Positions 33,340 through 47,600 of a DNA stretch of 64,000 nucleotides are shown here, piece after piece. Both the position numbers and the translations under genes were made by a program. The stretch spans positions 1-64,000 of the forward strand of contig JASANE010021307.1 of assembly GCA_030248225.1 (NCBI GenBank). The letters run 5' to 3'. How positions within the stretch are numbered: position 1 is the first letter of the stretch; the number at the start of each line of letters is the position of its first letter. The notes under the pieces are model-generated. The model saw nothing but the letters and a program-made list of their open reading frames with translations. It was not told the origin of the DNA and made no database searches. This DNA is from Trileptium ribeirensis. Taxonomy: Eukaryota > Nematoda > Enoplea > Enoplida > Thoracostomopsidae.

Positions 33340-36300
33340 ATTCAGACCATGTCATTCGCGATATATCTACCAAGGCTTAGCCTAAGCTTTTGTCCTTATA
33401 GTAACCTATACATTAAGTCTGACGCTAATCGGGTGTGAGGAGGCTGCCACTTCCGAACCCCCGCACAAAGCTGTTCTCTTTTCCAATGTTATGACACACT
33501 ACTCCTCAAAGTTATATACTTGTGCCGGGTGAGCAACATATTAAGAGTTAGTGAGGTAACCACAATATACACCCGTGGGCGGAGCATATCTGCGATTTCC
33601 TGTAGGTGTAAATTTAATGTATCCAAATTTGAGATCAGCTATTTAAGGCTATCAAAAAGCTTGCAAATATGTCTAGGTTATGCTTTACTACTAACTGTTC
33701 TTCAACTTTTACAATTATCGGAATTTGATTATGTAAATTCATCATCGAAACAATAATGTTTGCTCAAAATTTATTGCATTGTAGTGGCTTCTGCATTCGC
33801 TGAAAATTTTGACATGGAGCATGAACCGACCCTTGGTGTGAACACTGGGCTTTGGTTTAAACCGGGAGGGGGGCGTCGCGTCTTGCAATTCTAAAAATTT
33901 TCACAATACATTTTTTAGTGAAAACCACTAACTGTATTAATGAATTGCCTCAGACATGGTGAAAAATCTGTATTAGGTTTAAAACCAAGTTTGCAACCAT
34001 TTTTGTTTGCTGAAATCATGGATTTCTTAACTTCAGAAATGTATTTTTGTAAAAGGTTTGGACAAGTTTTTATGTCATCGGGAGGGGGGATACCGGGGAA
34101 GCCAAAAATTTTGCCTGAGGGCACCTGTTTTGCCAGGGATAACTTGAAAATACCACGAACCCACACCATCCTTTCCATTTTGGAGAAGCCGGATATATAA
34201 ATATACATACTAATTTATACTAGACAATTATCGAGTGATTTCTGATGGTGCAAAATCTGGCTACATTTTAAATTTATATTCTTACTTTAATTTCGGGATA
34301 TTTTAAGTAAACATACAAAATTTAATCATAAAAACTTAATAATTAAAATAAATGAAAAAAAAATAAACATTACGTAACGAGTAAGTGTAATTCAGACTCC
34401 GGTAAACAGTTTTTCGCTTTAGGCAATAGCGAAATTAAACCAGAACAGTTAACAATTTGTTCGAAATTAGCCACATTTTTTATTCAGGTGAGGTCATAAC
34501 ATAACGCTACAATATGCTCTGCTTATATTGAACTTGTTTAACATTAAATACATAACAGGTAGGAGTGACTGGAACTACGGTATTGGCAATAATTAGGGTT
34601 TCTGCAAAATGCAAAAACCATACCAGAACTTCAGCTTCAAAACGATTTGGTTAAAATTTTCCGCGCTTGCTCTTGTTGCGGGCTGTATACATTTTTGTAT
34701 TTACAGTAATCGATACCTTTTTAAATACATGTAAAAAGTTTATCTAAACAAATCTTACGTAAAAAACAGCGGTTCTAACGAGGCCAAACAAATCCAGGTC
34801 GCAAATTCCGGGTCCGTTGCAACCCGGATGAAACGCGAGTGAGGACCCAAATAAGTCTCGCAAGTAAAATTTCTAAGTTGTTAATTTACTTGAAAAAATG
34901 GCTTTCTGCGTCAGTGAAAACGCCTTTAAATAAAATTCGAGCTAGTTAATGCTGTACAAAATTGCATTTTTTCATGAGATTTCCACTGCTAAGGTCATTT
35001 TTCATGAGATTTGCACTGTTAAGGTCATTTTTCATGAGATTTCGACTGTTAAGGTATATCTTCCGCTGGTGGCCATAAATGTTTGCGTTGGAAATGGATC
35101 AGTGAAGGTAGCGTATCGTTGCATTTGAGCAAATAGTTAGACCACCTTGCCACTAATATTCTAGAAGTCCGGGTATGTTACAAGATAAATGGTTCCCGTA
35201 GGTCGTTTTATCTTAACCCTGCGACAACTGTTCGTCATAACCTTATGTTAATAAAATAATCTCAGGTTGATATTTATGATATAATAGTTCTTTGACTCAT
35301 TCAGAGCTGTGGTGTATGTCCACATTTAAAATGAGAACTCTGATATACAGAACTAGGGTATGGATTTCTTTGCATTAAACCTACGAATCGCGTTCTTGGT
35401 CAAAAACTGTGTTTATTGTTAGAAGTGCAGTGTATTGTCAAAGTTTGTTTCAACTGTAGTACATCTCTAAGGAAAGTAGAAGCTTGAGCATTTCCCAGAA
35501 CCGGTAAAACCAATATTTCCAGTATTGCTATGGAGTAACAAATGTATGTCTAATAACTCTGATGGAAGAGAGAGCGGAAGCGTACACTCTGAGCCCGATA
35601 CGTCGTGTTTATATTCAGTCTGATACGTCTGACGCAGGGATGCGTTATAGTGGAAGGTGTTTTGTACGACTTACGGACTTGGAAAACGTAAGACACGCCA
35701 TGTGATTCGTTAAATTAAGCAATCGTGAATATTTTAGCTATTTCAGTCTCTTCAAAGTTTCTTAAAGACAATACAATACATTAAGTCATTTCCAGTACAT
35801 TTCAAAGCCTAGTACTAATATTTGTTCATAATATTTCATTATAACAGGTTTATAAGACCAAGTTCTGGCTCCTCTGAAAATTTACAGTATGTATACATAT
35901 TCCGGTTATTTCCTAAGTAAAAGAGTACTGCTTGTTTAGAAGTACTAAGTTAAGTCAAACTTTAGAAAAACAGTAGACATATTCAGTTTGAGTATTTTAC
36001 ATTGCATTTAGCTTGTGTGAAATACATTGCATCAAATACCGCCCAATACGTTTGTAATCCATGTGAGAATCATGGTAAAGTATATTGGTCTTTAGGGTTT
36101 ATTTCCCTGCGGGCCTTATCGCCTTTCAGGCCATAGTTACTCTCTCTAAAAGACTCAGCACCTACCCCATGCAAAATATACCACGCTGTGACCCTGTCGT
36201 TGTAGTCACCCGGGATCCGGCGAACATCTCATGGTAGTGAAAAGATTTGATGACTCGGTCACCGTAGTGACGTAGGGACAAGACAATTTCCAAAGTAACC

Positions 36301-37300
36301 AATGTAAAATAATTCTGCGAAGTGGTAAGAGAAACGGTGTTGGAAAACAATTGAATATATATAGGCTTGGCAAACCACTATCACAGACGTATTACAATCA
36401 TAGCCGTGCGTGGGTACGGTACCCACGGGCTGGGCCGGGTGCGGGCACAAATGCTGAGGATGTGGGTAGCGGATTATCCGCGGTATCCGCAACCGTCACA
36501 GGTCCACATGCTTAACTGCAGTTTCAACACTCTTGTATTGTTTTATGTTGTAACATATAGGCTCGGCGTTGTGGTTCATTTGTTCATGTACCACATTCGT
36601 TCCACCCTAAGATGTGTTCCGTCCCATACCATATTTTTGCTTCCTACAAGCTGTCATATTTCTTATCCCTTACATGAGACTCCTTTCCTTGTTATGAGGC
36701 GTGATGTTATCGCTATCTGCTCTAACCAAAAGTAGCTACGATGCTTAGTCTCTTAGTCTTATCGCAGGGTTGAAGCCAACAGTGCTGCATTGGTAATTTT
36801 TATGGTTGCCGAATTGGCCCGATTCTTTATTGTTTCCAATGCTCCGATACGATGTACTTTGCCGTATCCAACCTTCTGCAGTTTGATAACGTACCATCCA
36901 TCTTTTTGTATATTTTCAACTTTACGAGTAGCCTTCCTTGCAGTTTTGAGGAGGGCTCAAGCTAAACTCTTGTGTAGCTCGATTAATTTTTTGCGTTATA
37001 TCTGGTTTTCTGACCGCCATCAGCTGCTGTGATATTTGCTGTGGCTGTATCTAACATTTTAATACGTTGTATTCCACCAACTGTGTTCGCTAATAAATCT
37101 TCGTGCTCACCCCTGGTGGGGCTTCGAAAACCTTTGGGCCTCACGAACCAGTTGCATCCTAGTGAGAAAAGTTCCCATGAATATTACTCGTCGGTGCAAT
37201 CAATAACACACTACGGTATCTCCGAGCAGCGATGCGGGGCCCCGGTCCAGGTCGCTGAAGTATTCACGAGTGGGCAATTCTCCATACACTGTTGCATGGT
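33340..37300. other. Gene-free stretch
   Basis: No supported exon. 33920-34200 shares a wording and block order (TTTGCCAGG, CCAAAAATTTTG, GGGGG runs) with 6361-6640 in the palindrome arm and with 56440-56800, suggesting an old repeat family. A short 30-bp array lies at 34971-35060. 36400-36500 is GC-rich (GGGTACGGTACCCACGGGCT). Confidence 0.45.
34971..35060. repeat. Three-unit 30-bp tandem array
   Basis: TTCATGAGATTT begins at 34971, 35001 and 35031, each unit ending in ACTGYTAAGGT. One or two differences per unit. Confidence 0.85.
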
Positions 37301-37669
37301 TTAATGTACCAACTCTCGCTTAAATCATAGGACTTGATTTGTTAGCGAAAACTCTCCGTGAAACCATTATCAGCAACAATATTGCTTGCCTCAGCAAGTT
37401 ACTGCTTTCTGAATCGGGTACTAGCCTACCCGGATACCCGGATCGGAGTACACTGCATTTCATCACCATCAATGCGAAATGACAAAGGGGATTATTTCTT
37501 TTCATTCCTGTTTGCGGATCGTGTCTGCCGCTAATAATGCAGTACGCCATAAGCGACGACACTTCAAAATTCGGAGTAGTAACGAAGGTAAAACACATAA
37601 ATAAATCGATTTCATGTTCCTTCAAGCAACGAAGGCTGTCATCAATCAAGCAAGCTGTTCGTGCTAGGG

Positions 37670-38419
37670 CACATCATTTAAAAATAACGCAGTAGAAGCG
37701 ATTGGTCGTAATCGCCGCCAACGAAGTAGCTGGATCGGTTTACGAGCGAAAGATTAAACGATATTGTCACACCAGAAGACACCTCCCTACCGAAATTGCC
37801 GCACCAATCTCCACGGATAAAGAAAACTTTTGGAAGGAATAGTCATATATATTCAACCAAACTGTTCGCGTTGGGAACTCCGGTGAACTGTTGAAGACGC
37901 ATAAGTGGGCAGCTGAAATTTCGTCTGCGCCATGCCAACTAATACGCGAGGAAAACGGAGCAGCTGTCGACACTATCAAACGACCGTTGGAAAGAAAACT
38001 TTGTCGACTTCTAAATCGCTTTGATTTTGTATAGAATCCTGGATGTTTCAACCGAACCTCCGCTTCTTAAAGAGGTGGTACAAGCTAGAGCAATGAAACC
38101 TAGCAGTGGAAGGCGGTATACCGGTCAGCGTTTGGAAAGCTGGAGGTCCTCCCCGGCCGAGAGACTTTTATAAATCGCAAAAAAGGTTTGTGTTCAAGAG
38201 AAAATCACACTGGCCTGAATTTTCGGTACTAATTCCGGGTTTTTTAAAACGACAAAACAACCTGTAAAAACTACTGGGGAATCTCACGTCGCCTACAAAA
38301 CAAACGAAGCAAATATCCTTGATCGGCTGAGACTCGCGGCAGATGTCTTCATGAGGGAAAATCAAGGGGGCATCCGTCCCAAACGAACCACTGTGGGTCA
38401 AATCTTTGCTCTTCGCTGA
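37670..38419 (+). pseudogene. Degenerate LINE reverse transcriptase fragment
   Basis: Read across several frames it shows the linker and N-terminal RT blocks of RTE/CR1-like LINEs: GRNRRQRSSWIGLRAK (~37710), REENGAAVDTIKRPLERKL with LLNRF (~37950-38025), EPPLLKEVVQARAMK (38054 on), NYWGIS (~38273), then LDRLRLAADVFMRENQ and GIRPKRTTVGQIFALR ending at a TGA (38318-38419). The last block matches the classic NYRGI...RENQ.GFR...QI.ALR order. The palm YxDD motif and the endonuclease are not visible. Frameshifts and stops make it dead. Confidence 0.75.
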
Positions 38420-41400
38420 TTGTAGAACACTAATATAGCAAGGGAAGAAAAATGGCACAAAACAAACTTTAAATTATCTTTGAGATTATGTATGTTTGCA
38501 GACACTAAGTACTCGCATGTCCGGAGCTATTGCTATTTAATTAATGAATGTAGATAACCGAATATCAAAGTGTATGTCGTGCTAACGCTTGCCCCAATCA
38601 TTGTTCAAAGCTATAGTGAACAACAGCAAGAGCGGATATACATAAAAAGGATAGCCTTTTATTCATTGTATTCGAATTCATTATATGTTGTATGGCCTTC
38701 TTTATAGTTATTACATTACCAGCTATGAATTTGTCAATACATGATTTTCATATGTCAAATACTGTTTTTGCTACACTTTAAAAATATTTGTTGAGCAATT
38801 TTACGCTAGCTGGCAAACCGATTTAGCACATATGTTTAGTTGCCGTGGAACAAACGTGCCCGTTAAGACTTCAAAGTCGTCTCAAATGGCGTGAGAGGAA
38901 TGGTAGAATGCATATCAAGGATTTTTTCGATTTTCGGTTTCGATACACTTAGCTTAACGAACATGTGCAACGCAAACATTAACTTGTTGGTATAGTTCAT
39001 CTGCAGTAGAAGTTTCATATGAAGATTTCAACTTCATATCCAAGGCGAAAACTTAACTTATTCCATATGTTTTGCCACGGTTTGATGCTACACCTGATAT
39101 GTGGCACTCTTATGTATTAAGTTTTGCGGTTTGATTTTAGTAGCTGCTGTATGAATGACCGAGATGACTTTCGGTATTGCGCGCTGTGTTTAAAAGACGG
39201 GATAGTTCCATTCAATAGATGTCGTCTGGTTGGTGTTTATTTAGGAACTATCGCATATGTTGTCCGTCGTATAGCCTCCACAGTGGCAGAGAATCCACCG
39301 TAATAAAGCTAATTACAGTGGAATGGTTTTGTAATGTATAATAATAAATATGCCACTGATGGAGGTTTATAATTTGCCGGCTTCGTGGCCCTGAAGAAAT
39401 GTTCTTAGCTGCGGGTACGGGCCTAGTGGCGGTAGACAAGCCTACGATTCCAGTGGGTACCCACGGGCTCAAAAATTTCTGCACCGGCACACATCTGATC
39501 ACAAGTGCGTTTTCGGCGACACTTAAGCCAGAAACTACAATCCTAAACTAAATTAGGCAGGTGTTCATGCTAAATGTAAGCCATTTGGCTGTGTCTTGAA
39601 AGTACTTCAATTTGGAAGCAGCAAAGCAAGTGCAAGATAACGCAAGCAACTTTTAAGTACATGTATATGAAACCGATGTGATACTCAGCAGATCTGCTGT
39701 GCAGGGGTTTAAATTCTTCTATGGGGCTGCACAGGCTTAAACGTACCCAGTAAAGCAATCGAACGTCATTTTACCACTCTTCCACACTTCTGGTCGGATT
39801 CTTATGGCCAATATAGAGCCATCGGAAAGTTGGATTTACGTGCACTTGAGCTTCCGCTGTGTCTGCGGGACAACGGAGCAAACAAAGAATAAAGCAAAAG
39901 ACGACGTTACGTTATGTTGAAAACAGAGTCAAAAGTGAGCGTTTTCGGCATCTGAATGAGACCGGGTCACACATCGTCACCCAGTGTCCCGGTCACAGAT
40001 GTGACACCAAATGACCGGGCTACCCGGTAACCAGGTATTTATCTCTGGTATTTACAGAAGTAAAGTGCCAGCTTAGCAACGCACCCTATGGCCTTGTTGA
40101 CATCATTGGTTCAATGAAAATGCGTGCATTGCTATTACATGTTGGCTCAATTATAGGGCATTAAGAAATTAGCCATGAGCAAGTTTTTGGAACACTAGAC
40201 AAGCCAGTACTTACAAAATTCCTACAGAACATGAAAGAAACTGAAAGACTAGTAGCTTGGAGTGAGAAGAACGGAGTGAAATTGCATAGTTTACGGTAAG
40301 TGCGTGATATGACGTTTTAATTATGAAATATTTTTGCCTCAAATAGCAGCTCAATAATATGTGCTGATTTTTAATACAGGAATTTGCACGACAGGGCAAG
40401 TAACAAAAATTTGTTTGACAAGTTGCACAAATTTGTATACGTGAACACATACAAGTTTCTATAATCCAAGTAACACATCACCTTCATGTCAGAAATTTGG
40501 TGTAAAATTCAATTTAAATTAAACAAATATTGCACAATTCAATAAAATTGTGTAATATATTATCTTCATGTTTACTATTTGCAATAAAACTTATTCGACA
40601 AATTTAGTATTTCATATAACAATAGTATTAGCCCTTTCTTGCGTGAATTACTAACTGTTGATTTCATACAATGTTGAACAATGTTTTGTGGCCTCGGCTA
40701 ATTGATCCTAAATCGTTTGGATGCGTTCGAATTTCGTACATCAGTCACTAAGCCATAATGGAGCTAAATTGCTCGCTTTTTTAAGGAAACTTATAACGCG
40801 AGTGTGGAACAACACATGTTAGTACACGATAAACCTTGTTAACGCTTCGCAGTGCACACTGTGCATGAAACGATTAACTTGACTTTTCAGTGTTATACAA
40901 TAATAAGTGTTATATAAGCCAGGTTATACAAGTTATACCGTAAGCATACGTGTTTATTATAAAATGCCGTATTATAATTTCTAATAATCCCTAAAGATTT
41001 TGGTTTTAAATTGTATCATCTATCATGTGTTTATTGCCGCTGGATTTACCATAGGTATATAATACCAAATATTACTTCAGCAAAAAGTAGTAGTTTGACC
41101 CTCTAATTCCTGAGCTGAAAAGTCGGACACATCACAAATCTTCTTCCAAATTGTAGGTAATTTAACCACAACCTAAGAATCACGGACAGATTGTGGCGGA
41201 CCACTCCATGTAAGATACGAGGTAAAACGTGCCGAATTAGCAGCCAATAGTTGATAATTTTTCTGCTATAGATAGATATATCATCCTGTTTTTTGGTCAC
41301 TGCATTAATGCACATTTTTATTACAACGACAGCAGGTCATGAACGGATCGGCGTAGATCCACAATTTTTCTGTTCTTATATTACGATTAATCAATTAAAA

Positions 41401-42560
41401 CTATTTAAGGAACAAGGTTAACCAACTCCTAGTTTTAGATCGAAATCTTGAATTTATTGTTTCCGACTATATAGTAATCCCAAATTGATTTGATAAAAAT
41501 GTTCATAGTACATGTGACCTCAGCTAATTGCAACTGTAGCCGTAATATCGAAGCGATAACCCTTTTTTCGGTTGAATATGAGTTTTGCCAATAACCAGTT
41601 TTGCGTCAAAATCGCGTCGGTAATACTTTTGTCATTATAGTTTGAATAAATATGGTGGTATTCAGTTTAAATTTTGACTCTGGGTCTATATACCGATAAT
41701 CTGCATTTTGAATCGTCGATACATTCCTAACATTATCAATACAGAGTATATAGCCTGTATGCGAAAGCACTATTCGCGTATATTCCGTTGTTATTGGAAT
41801 AGTTTACTCTATTGGGCTCAAGTTTTTACTGTACCGTTAATTTTATCCTGAGATTTCAGATATGGCTACGAAATCAGGGGAGAAAATAGTTTCCGGACCA
41901 GAATCGGCTAATGTATTGGCTTCACCTCGCTAACAAGATGTAAAGCAATTATGGCTCTAATCTCAACGGTCCCAGTGCGGCAGCAAATTTGTTCACAAAT
42001 AAAGGTCTTATTTGTTGGATTCATACTAAAAAGAAACTCTGTTCATGGGTTTGGAATTCTGGTTAGCTTTGGCTACTTTTAAAGCCTGAACACAGCCATG
42101 CACACCTTGGTTAACCCCGTGCCATTTGGTAGGTTAGTGGAAATATTAGAAAAATATAATTTCTTTTTTGCCTGAATTAAATAACTTTTACAGAACATAG
42201 CGCCATTGCTTGGACTTACAACTAGGATTAGCCTTTGATAGCCACATCTTCTGTGTATAAGTTCAAAGTTGTATTCAAACAATTAAAACACGGTAATTTT
42301 GAAACCATTCGACTCAGGTCATCGAGGGAGTTTAGCGTACGGCCATTATTTGAACCATGCCTTATGCAGCATAACCTTTAATGAAAAAATAAATTATAGA
42401 ATAATAGAAAGATAGAAACGAACCATAATAATAATAATATATTTTGAAAAATTATCTAGTAGGTATTAGTTTGCAACTGAGCGGTAGTGTCGGTGCCCAC
42501 AGCAGTCTGATTAACTTGAAACAGATGTCATGAAAGTGGATAATTTTTCTATATGATAAA
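38420..42560. other. Gene-free stretch with old repeats
   Basis: No supported exon. 39250-39500 contains GC-rich repeat sequence (GTGGGTACCCACGGGCTC) related to 36400-36500. 39960-40040 is a GGTCAC/GTGACC-rich segment of the kind also seen near 46560, 50150 and 51620. The rest is AT-rich and featureless to me. Confidence 0.45.
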
Positions 42561-42567
42561 ATGTGGG

Positions 42568-43112
42568 TTTTAGTCCATAAATTGTTTATTGAAATCTTAA
42601 TGTTACCATTGCCATTTAGCGTAGTTGTGACGGGCCATACCACCTATATGATATACCTCATGTTTGGGGGAACGAGAATAATTTGAAGAGATTGGTAGCC
42701 TTTAGGTTTTAGCCTCGAAACTGTTTGTTGAAATCTTAATATTACCACTGCCATTGAGCGTAGTTGTGACGGACCATACCACCTATATGTATTACCTCAC
42801 GTCTGGGGGAAGAGAATAATTTGAAGAGAATGGTAGCCTTTAGGTTTTAGCCTCGAAACTGTTGGCTGACATCTTAATGTTACCGCTGCCATTGAGTGTA
42901 GTTGTGACGGACCATACCACCTATATGTATATACCTCACGTTTGGGGACGAGAATAATTTGAAGAGAATGGTAGCCTTTAGGTTTTAGCCTCAAAACTGT
43001 TGGTTGACATCTTAATGTTACCGCTGCCATTGAGTGTAGTTGTGACGGACCATGCCACCTAAATGTATATACCTCACGTCTGGGGGCACGAGAATAATTC
43101 GAAGAGGATTCG
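42568..43112. repeat. Four-unit 138-bp tandem array
   Basis: The unit core ATTACC/GTTACC...CCATTGAGYGTAGTTGTG starts at 42602, 42741, 42879 and 43017. Because 138 is 46 codons, an open frame on the minus strand (42797-43150) repeats the same peptide (QLHSMAAVTLRCQPTV, KPKGYHSLQIIL) twice. No start context, splice sites or known domain suggest that this is a gene. Confidence 0.88.
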
Positions 43113-44632
43113 TATATATACAAATTTTTTTCTAAACACATTCGTAACAAGGTTAAACGGTAATTCTACAATTACCGCATCTTCCTCCTATTCTCAAACA
43201 TCTTTAAATGTCACACCCGTTCTTGTAAAACCTGGAGTGATGGATTGGTAACATGTTTCACGGTCCCAAATATGTTTTGTGGCACGAAGCCTTTCCGGAA
43301 GGCAGCATGTGCTTTGTACCGCATCCAGTTTTTTTAATATCCTCAACTTAGGCAGTCTTTGAGAGTTATCGTTCAAAATTAAATTGACTCGGAACGCCCA
43401 TGGTACATCTTAGGGCCTCATGTTAATTTGTCGTATCATTGTTTGCAAGTCATGCAGTAATTTGAATAACGACAGTAATGGTTCATTCTGGGCAACCGGT
43501 GAATTTTCTGCAATCGTTGGTAATACTTTTGGAATACTTATGCGTTTGCAATTATTGTCTTTATATCGTTTAGACGAAAACTTTATCCGCTATGTATTCA
43601 ATAGATTGATAGTCAGTAACTAAAATGGAACATGAAGATATTTTCCCGACGATTGTTTGCTAATATGGGTGTTGCTAGGGTTAATCGTCTTAACACAGAC
43701 GTGTTCTGGTCCTGTTTTATTGCCATTTTGTATCATGTGCATAGTATTGAGCTCCTACAGAAAAAATGAAGTATATATATCCAAATATATATATATTGGG
43801 CATAAATTATAATGGACATAACATATATAACATACATGGTTTATGCATAGGTACTATCTGATATACGGGAATTATTTCAATTTGCTTTTATATTTTATGC
43901 TATACGTGAACTAGCTTTGTATTATGTTTAAGTCAGCGTTAGAAGTTCGTGTGCCTGTATATATATATTCATTATTGCTGATTCACAGAATGATGCGCCC
44001 ATCTACTCGAAAATTTTTGTTACATACGACACGTCCCAGGGGCGTGCCCTTACGATTTCATAAAGTACGATACAGTTTGCTGGTCCATCAAACCACAAAA
44101 CTTTATGAAGTTTGGTAGGGCCATGCAAAATATATGAAGTAAACTACTTTTTTATGAGTTTGTGACAAATACTACTTTTTACTTAATACGGACTTGGCTT
44201 ACCGAGTACAATTGCGGAAACTGAAAGGAACGATCAACCAATTGATGAACGAACCATAACTACGTGAAACAGACAAGTAGTTTTTTCAAACCAGAAAATT
44301 TGTCACAAAACATCGTAGATTTAAAAACATTGGACACTTTTCCAGTTCCAAAGGTGGGACTACCCTGATCTACCAGGGTGTGGTCCTGGTATAAAATATA
44401 TAGTTTCCAGTTTTTATATAAATTTTCAGTGATTTATACTACTATTTATACATGTGCGGTATAATAGTAATAAGTTTTTCAGTAATATAAAGGTATTATA
44501 TATCAATCTCGCCGTAACCATCGCCATGTTGCCATTCTATATATACTGTTACCCGGCTTGGATTTTTCAAATTGATGGTATCGCAGTGGTTATATTCTGT
44601 TCGGCCTGCCGTCCCACGGGTCTCCCGTCGTT
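43113..44632. other. Gene-free stretch 3' of the small heat-shock gene
   Basis: No supported coding sequence. 43770-43800 is a TATATA-rich tract. 44454-44632 is the presumed 3' flank of the minus-strand heat-shock gene. Confidence 0.45.
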
Positions 44633-47600
44633 TTATCGGCCACTCGTAATCGCGGGCAGCCCGGCGCCGGGTTGTGGATAGATGGGCGCTTCGACACTTA
44701 GGATTCCGTCGGCCGACAGCGACGATTCGATAGCGGACGGATCCGTTCCACGTGGCAGCGCAAATTCCTGGCTGTACTCGCGGAATACGGATTTCGACCG
44801 CGAGCGTTCCTCGTGTCGCGCGTACACGAGCAGCGTTCGATCGCCGACCGTTTTCACGCTGATTTCTTCGGGCGCGTAGCCGACAACGTCGAAGCGAAGA
44901 CGAAGGCGCCTCGAGTCGGATAGGTTTTGAATTGCCGGCGAGGTTGTTGGCGTGCCGCTGCTGGTACCAGTCGCATTGACAATGGACGAAGGATCAAACC
45001 TGGAACATAATATATACATGATATTTTAAGGAACCAAACACATTATCAAAAAAGTGTGGCGAGTGTTGATCTCTCACGGTTTTTTGTAGGGTCAGATATT
45101 AAATGACACCTAAATTAGTTTTTATACGTCGTCCCCTAATGTTGATGTATTGGTTGGATTGTTATGGTTACAATAGTATGTTTTGAAAATAAAATACTGC
45201 TATGGATCCAACGTTCTGTGTCGATGGTGTACCTATATGTGTGCAGCTATGATATGTACATGCTGACGCTCCGAGATCTCGGGGACCGGTGCTGGGGTAC
45301 GTTCTCCGCTGGAATGCTGAAAAAAGCTGATGACCTCCCCACACAGGACCTCTTTCACTTTCGCCAATTTTACTCCAATTTTCGCGGCGCTTCTCCGCGC
45401 AGTAGAGGGGAGTGTGGCGCACCGGGGATAAGGTGGTACCTTGGGGAGGGGTTGTTAGACCAGGGCCTTGGGATTCCAAGGGTTAGACATATAACATACA
45501 TCCCCCTGAACCGCCGTTTCGGTATGTATGTTATAATAGTAATTTAACATGGTTGTTGTGCTCAGAATTAACGATTGTAGGTCCCACTGAATGCCTGACA
45601 AATAGCCCAATACCATAGATGGGACGGATCGGTCAGTTGTCTGGAATTTTACGCACCGGTGAGCACATTCGTAAAATATTTTTTACAGTTTCTAATTCTC
45701 TAATTTTTTGTATTTTCTTTCGTTATCAAGTCCAGATTGTTTTCAAATAAATAATTTTTTTCATGGTTATAGCTGATGTTTTTCGTTGTATTAATTAATA
45801 TAAAGTTGGAAAATTTCGACTTCTTGCTGAGGAACGGTTTAAATTGGGGCCTAAATCTATGCCGTAAACAATGACGCTCCGAGTTCCACTATATAAATTG
45901 TGGTCTATTTGCTTCGAATCATTGCCGTGTAACTGCCGTTGTCTCCACCCATCGCCATATCACCAAGCATTTCGATGTGTTATGGAATTATACTTTTGAA
46001 ACATTGCGCACGCGCTTTCCACAAGTATTTAGATACGTCTGTACGTCATTGAAGCTCCAATAGATACTCTAGAGCCATTTGCGTAGAGTCGGCTCTATAG
46101 CATAGCCGAGCCTAGATTAGAATCCAAATTGTCATATCTATCAAAAATTGGACGATTATATACCAATTTTGTTGAATTAGTAAGCCTAAATGGTAAACCT
46201 CTGGGATTATGTTAAGCCCGTTACTGCCCAGTTTGATTTGGAAGCCGAAAGCACTTTCCTCTGAACTGTACTCAAACCAGCGGCACGGCGTGTTTTGACT
46301 TCTTTTCGTCGTTGTGTAAACTCAAGTATGCGTAAACAAATCTCGCCTACGACGGTTTCTCTAAATCCCTAATTGCCATCCGACTAGGAGGCGGTGGATT
46401 GTTAAAGGGATTTTGTACTGCTTTGTAGGGCGCGTTCATGCCCTGCAGCCCGAAAACAGCATATAAAGCTCTGGCCAACAGATGTATCCTTTCCACATCA
46501 GTTTTATATGCAAGTATTTCCAAATTACTTGCAATTCGCACACAAGCGGTTGCTGTGACCGGGTCACTTCCGGGTCTCCGATTCCAAGGTCATTACCATG
46601 GCCAGATCACAGGTCATAGGTCTTATGCTCAGATTAAGCCTTAAGCACAACACTGTATGCCATTATCATAGGCCGGTCTATCCACAGCGTTCCGAATAGT
46701 GGGCGGGAGAATTGTGTGGGCCCCATCTTCTTTTTCACTTAGAAATTTATAACAAAATGTTCTATATGCTACAAGTTTCTACATTTGCTGGTATATACTT
46801 TTAACAATTGTACAAATTATTTACAGCGTTTTCGCTTATAAGTAGTATATAATTTAAGTAGTAATATTTAAAATCTAAAAAATATTAGCACACAGAAAAT
46901 ATGATGTTAAGGTCCGTAATATATGATGGACTTAATTGAGCATGGGATGTTACAGGCAAGTGGGAGGGCACGAACATCGGGGAAAATTTGACAAACTCCG
47001 GGAGATGTAAAAAGTTGGGGTACCGAATACAGCCAACTAATGCAACTATAAAAGCCTAACACACGCCAACCCCTCGTACACATACCTCTCGTAAGTCAAA
47101 GTAGGTAGGTACATTAGGGAGTATGAATACAATTTGTCACTGATTTGTTTTATGCTGTTTTAGCGTACTCGTGAGTTTTAAGCCATTGGCAGCAGTACAT
47201 TTCATAATTTCACATTAGTGCGATGTGTAAGCCTCGCCATGCACATATTCATTTGCATCATTATGAGGACATTATGCTGTACAACGTATATAGAGTATAT
47301 ATTGTTTAGGTTTAGTTTACCTGCTTTCTACCAATTTGGTTTTGGGGTGGGTGGGGATTGGATTAGCCCTGCCCAGCATTAATTTGATCAGTTTCGTAGA
47401 TACAGCGGCGATTAAATTAAACATTCCACTTAGCTCGATGAGTTGATTCAAAAATATTCATTTTAGCCACTTTGAAGAAAAATTTTTATCGATTTTTGGG
47501 TGCTCGAATCGATACTCAAAATTTTTGAAAAAATTTTACGCGACAAATAACTATATATATCATTCCAACCGCATTGGCGCGCCAAGTCGAATGAAGGTAA

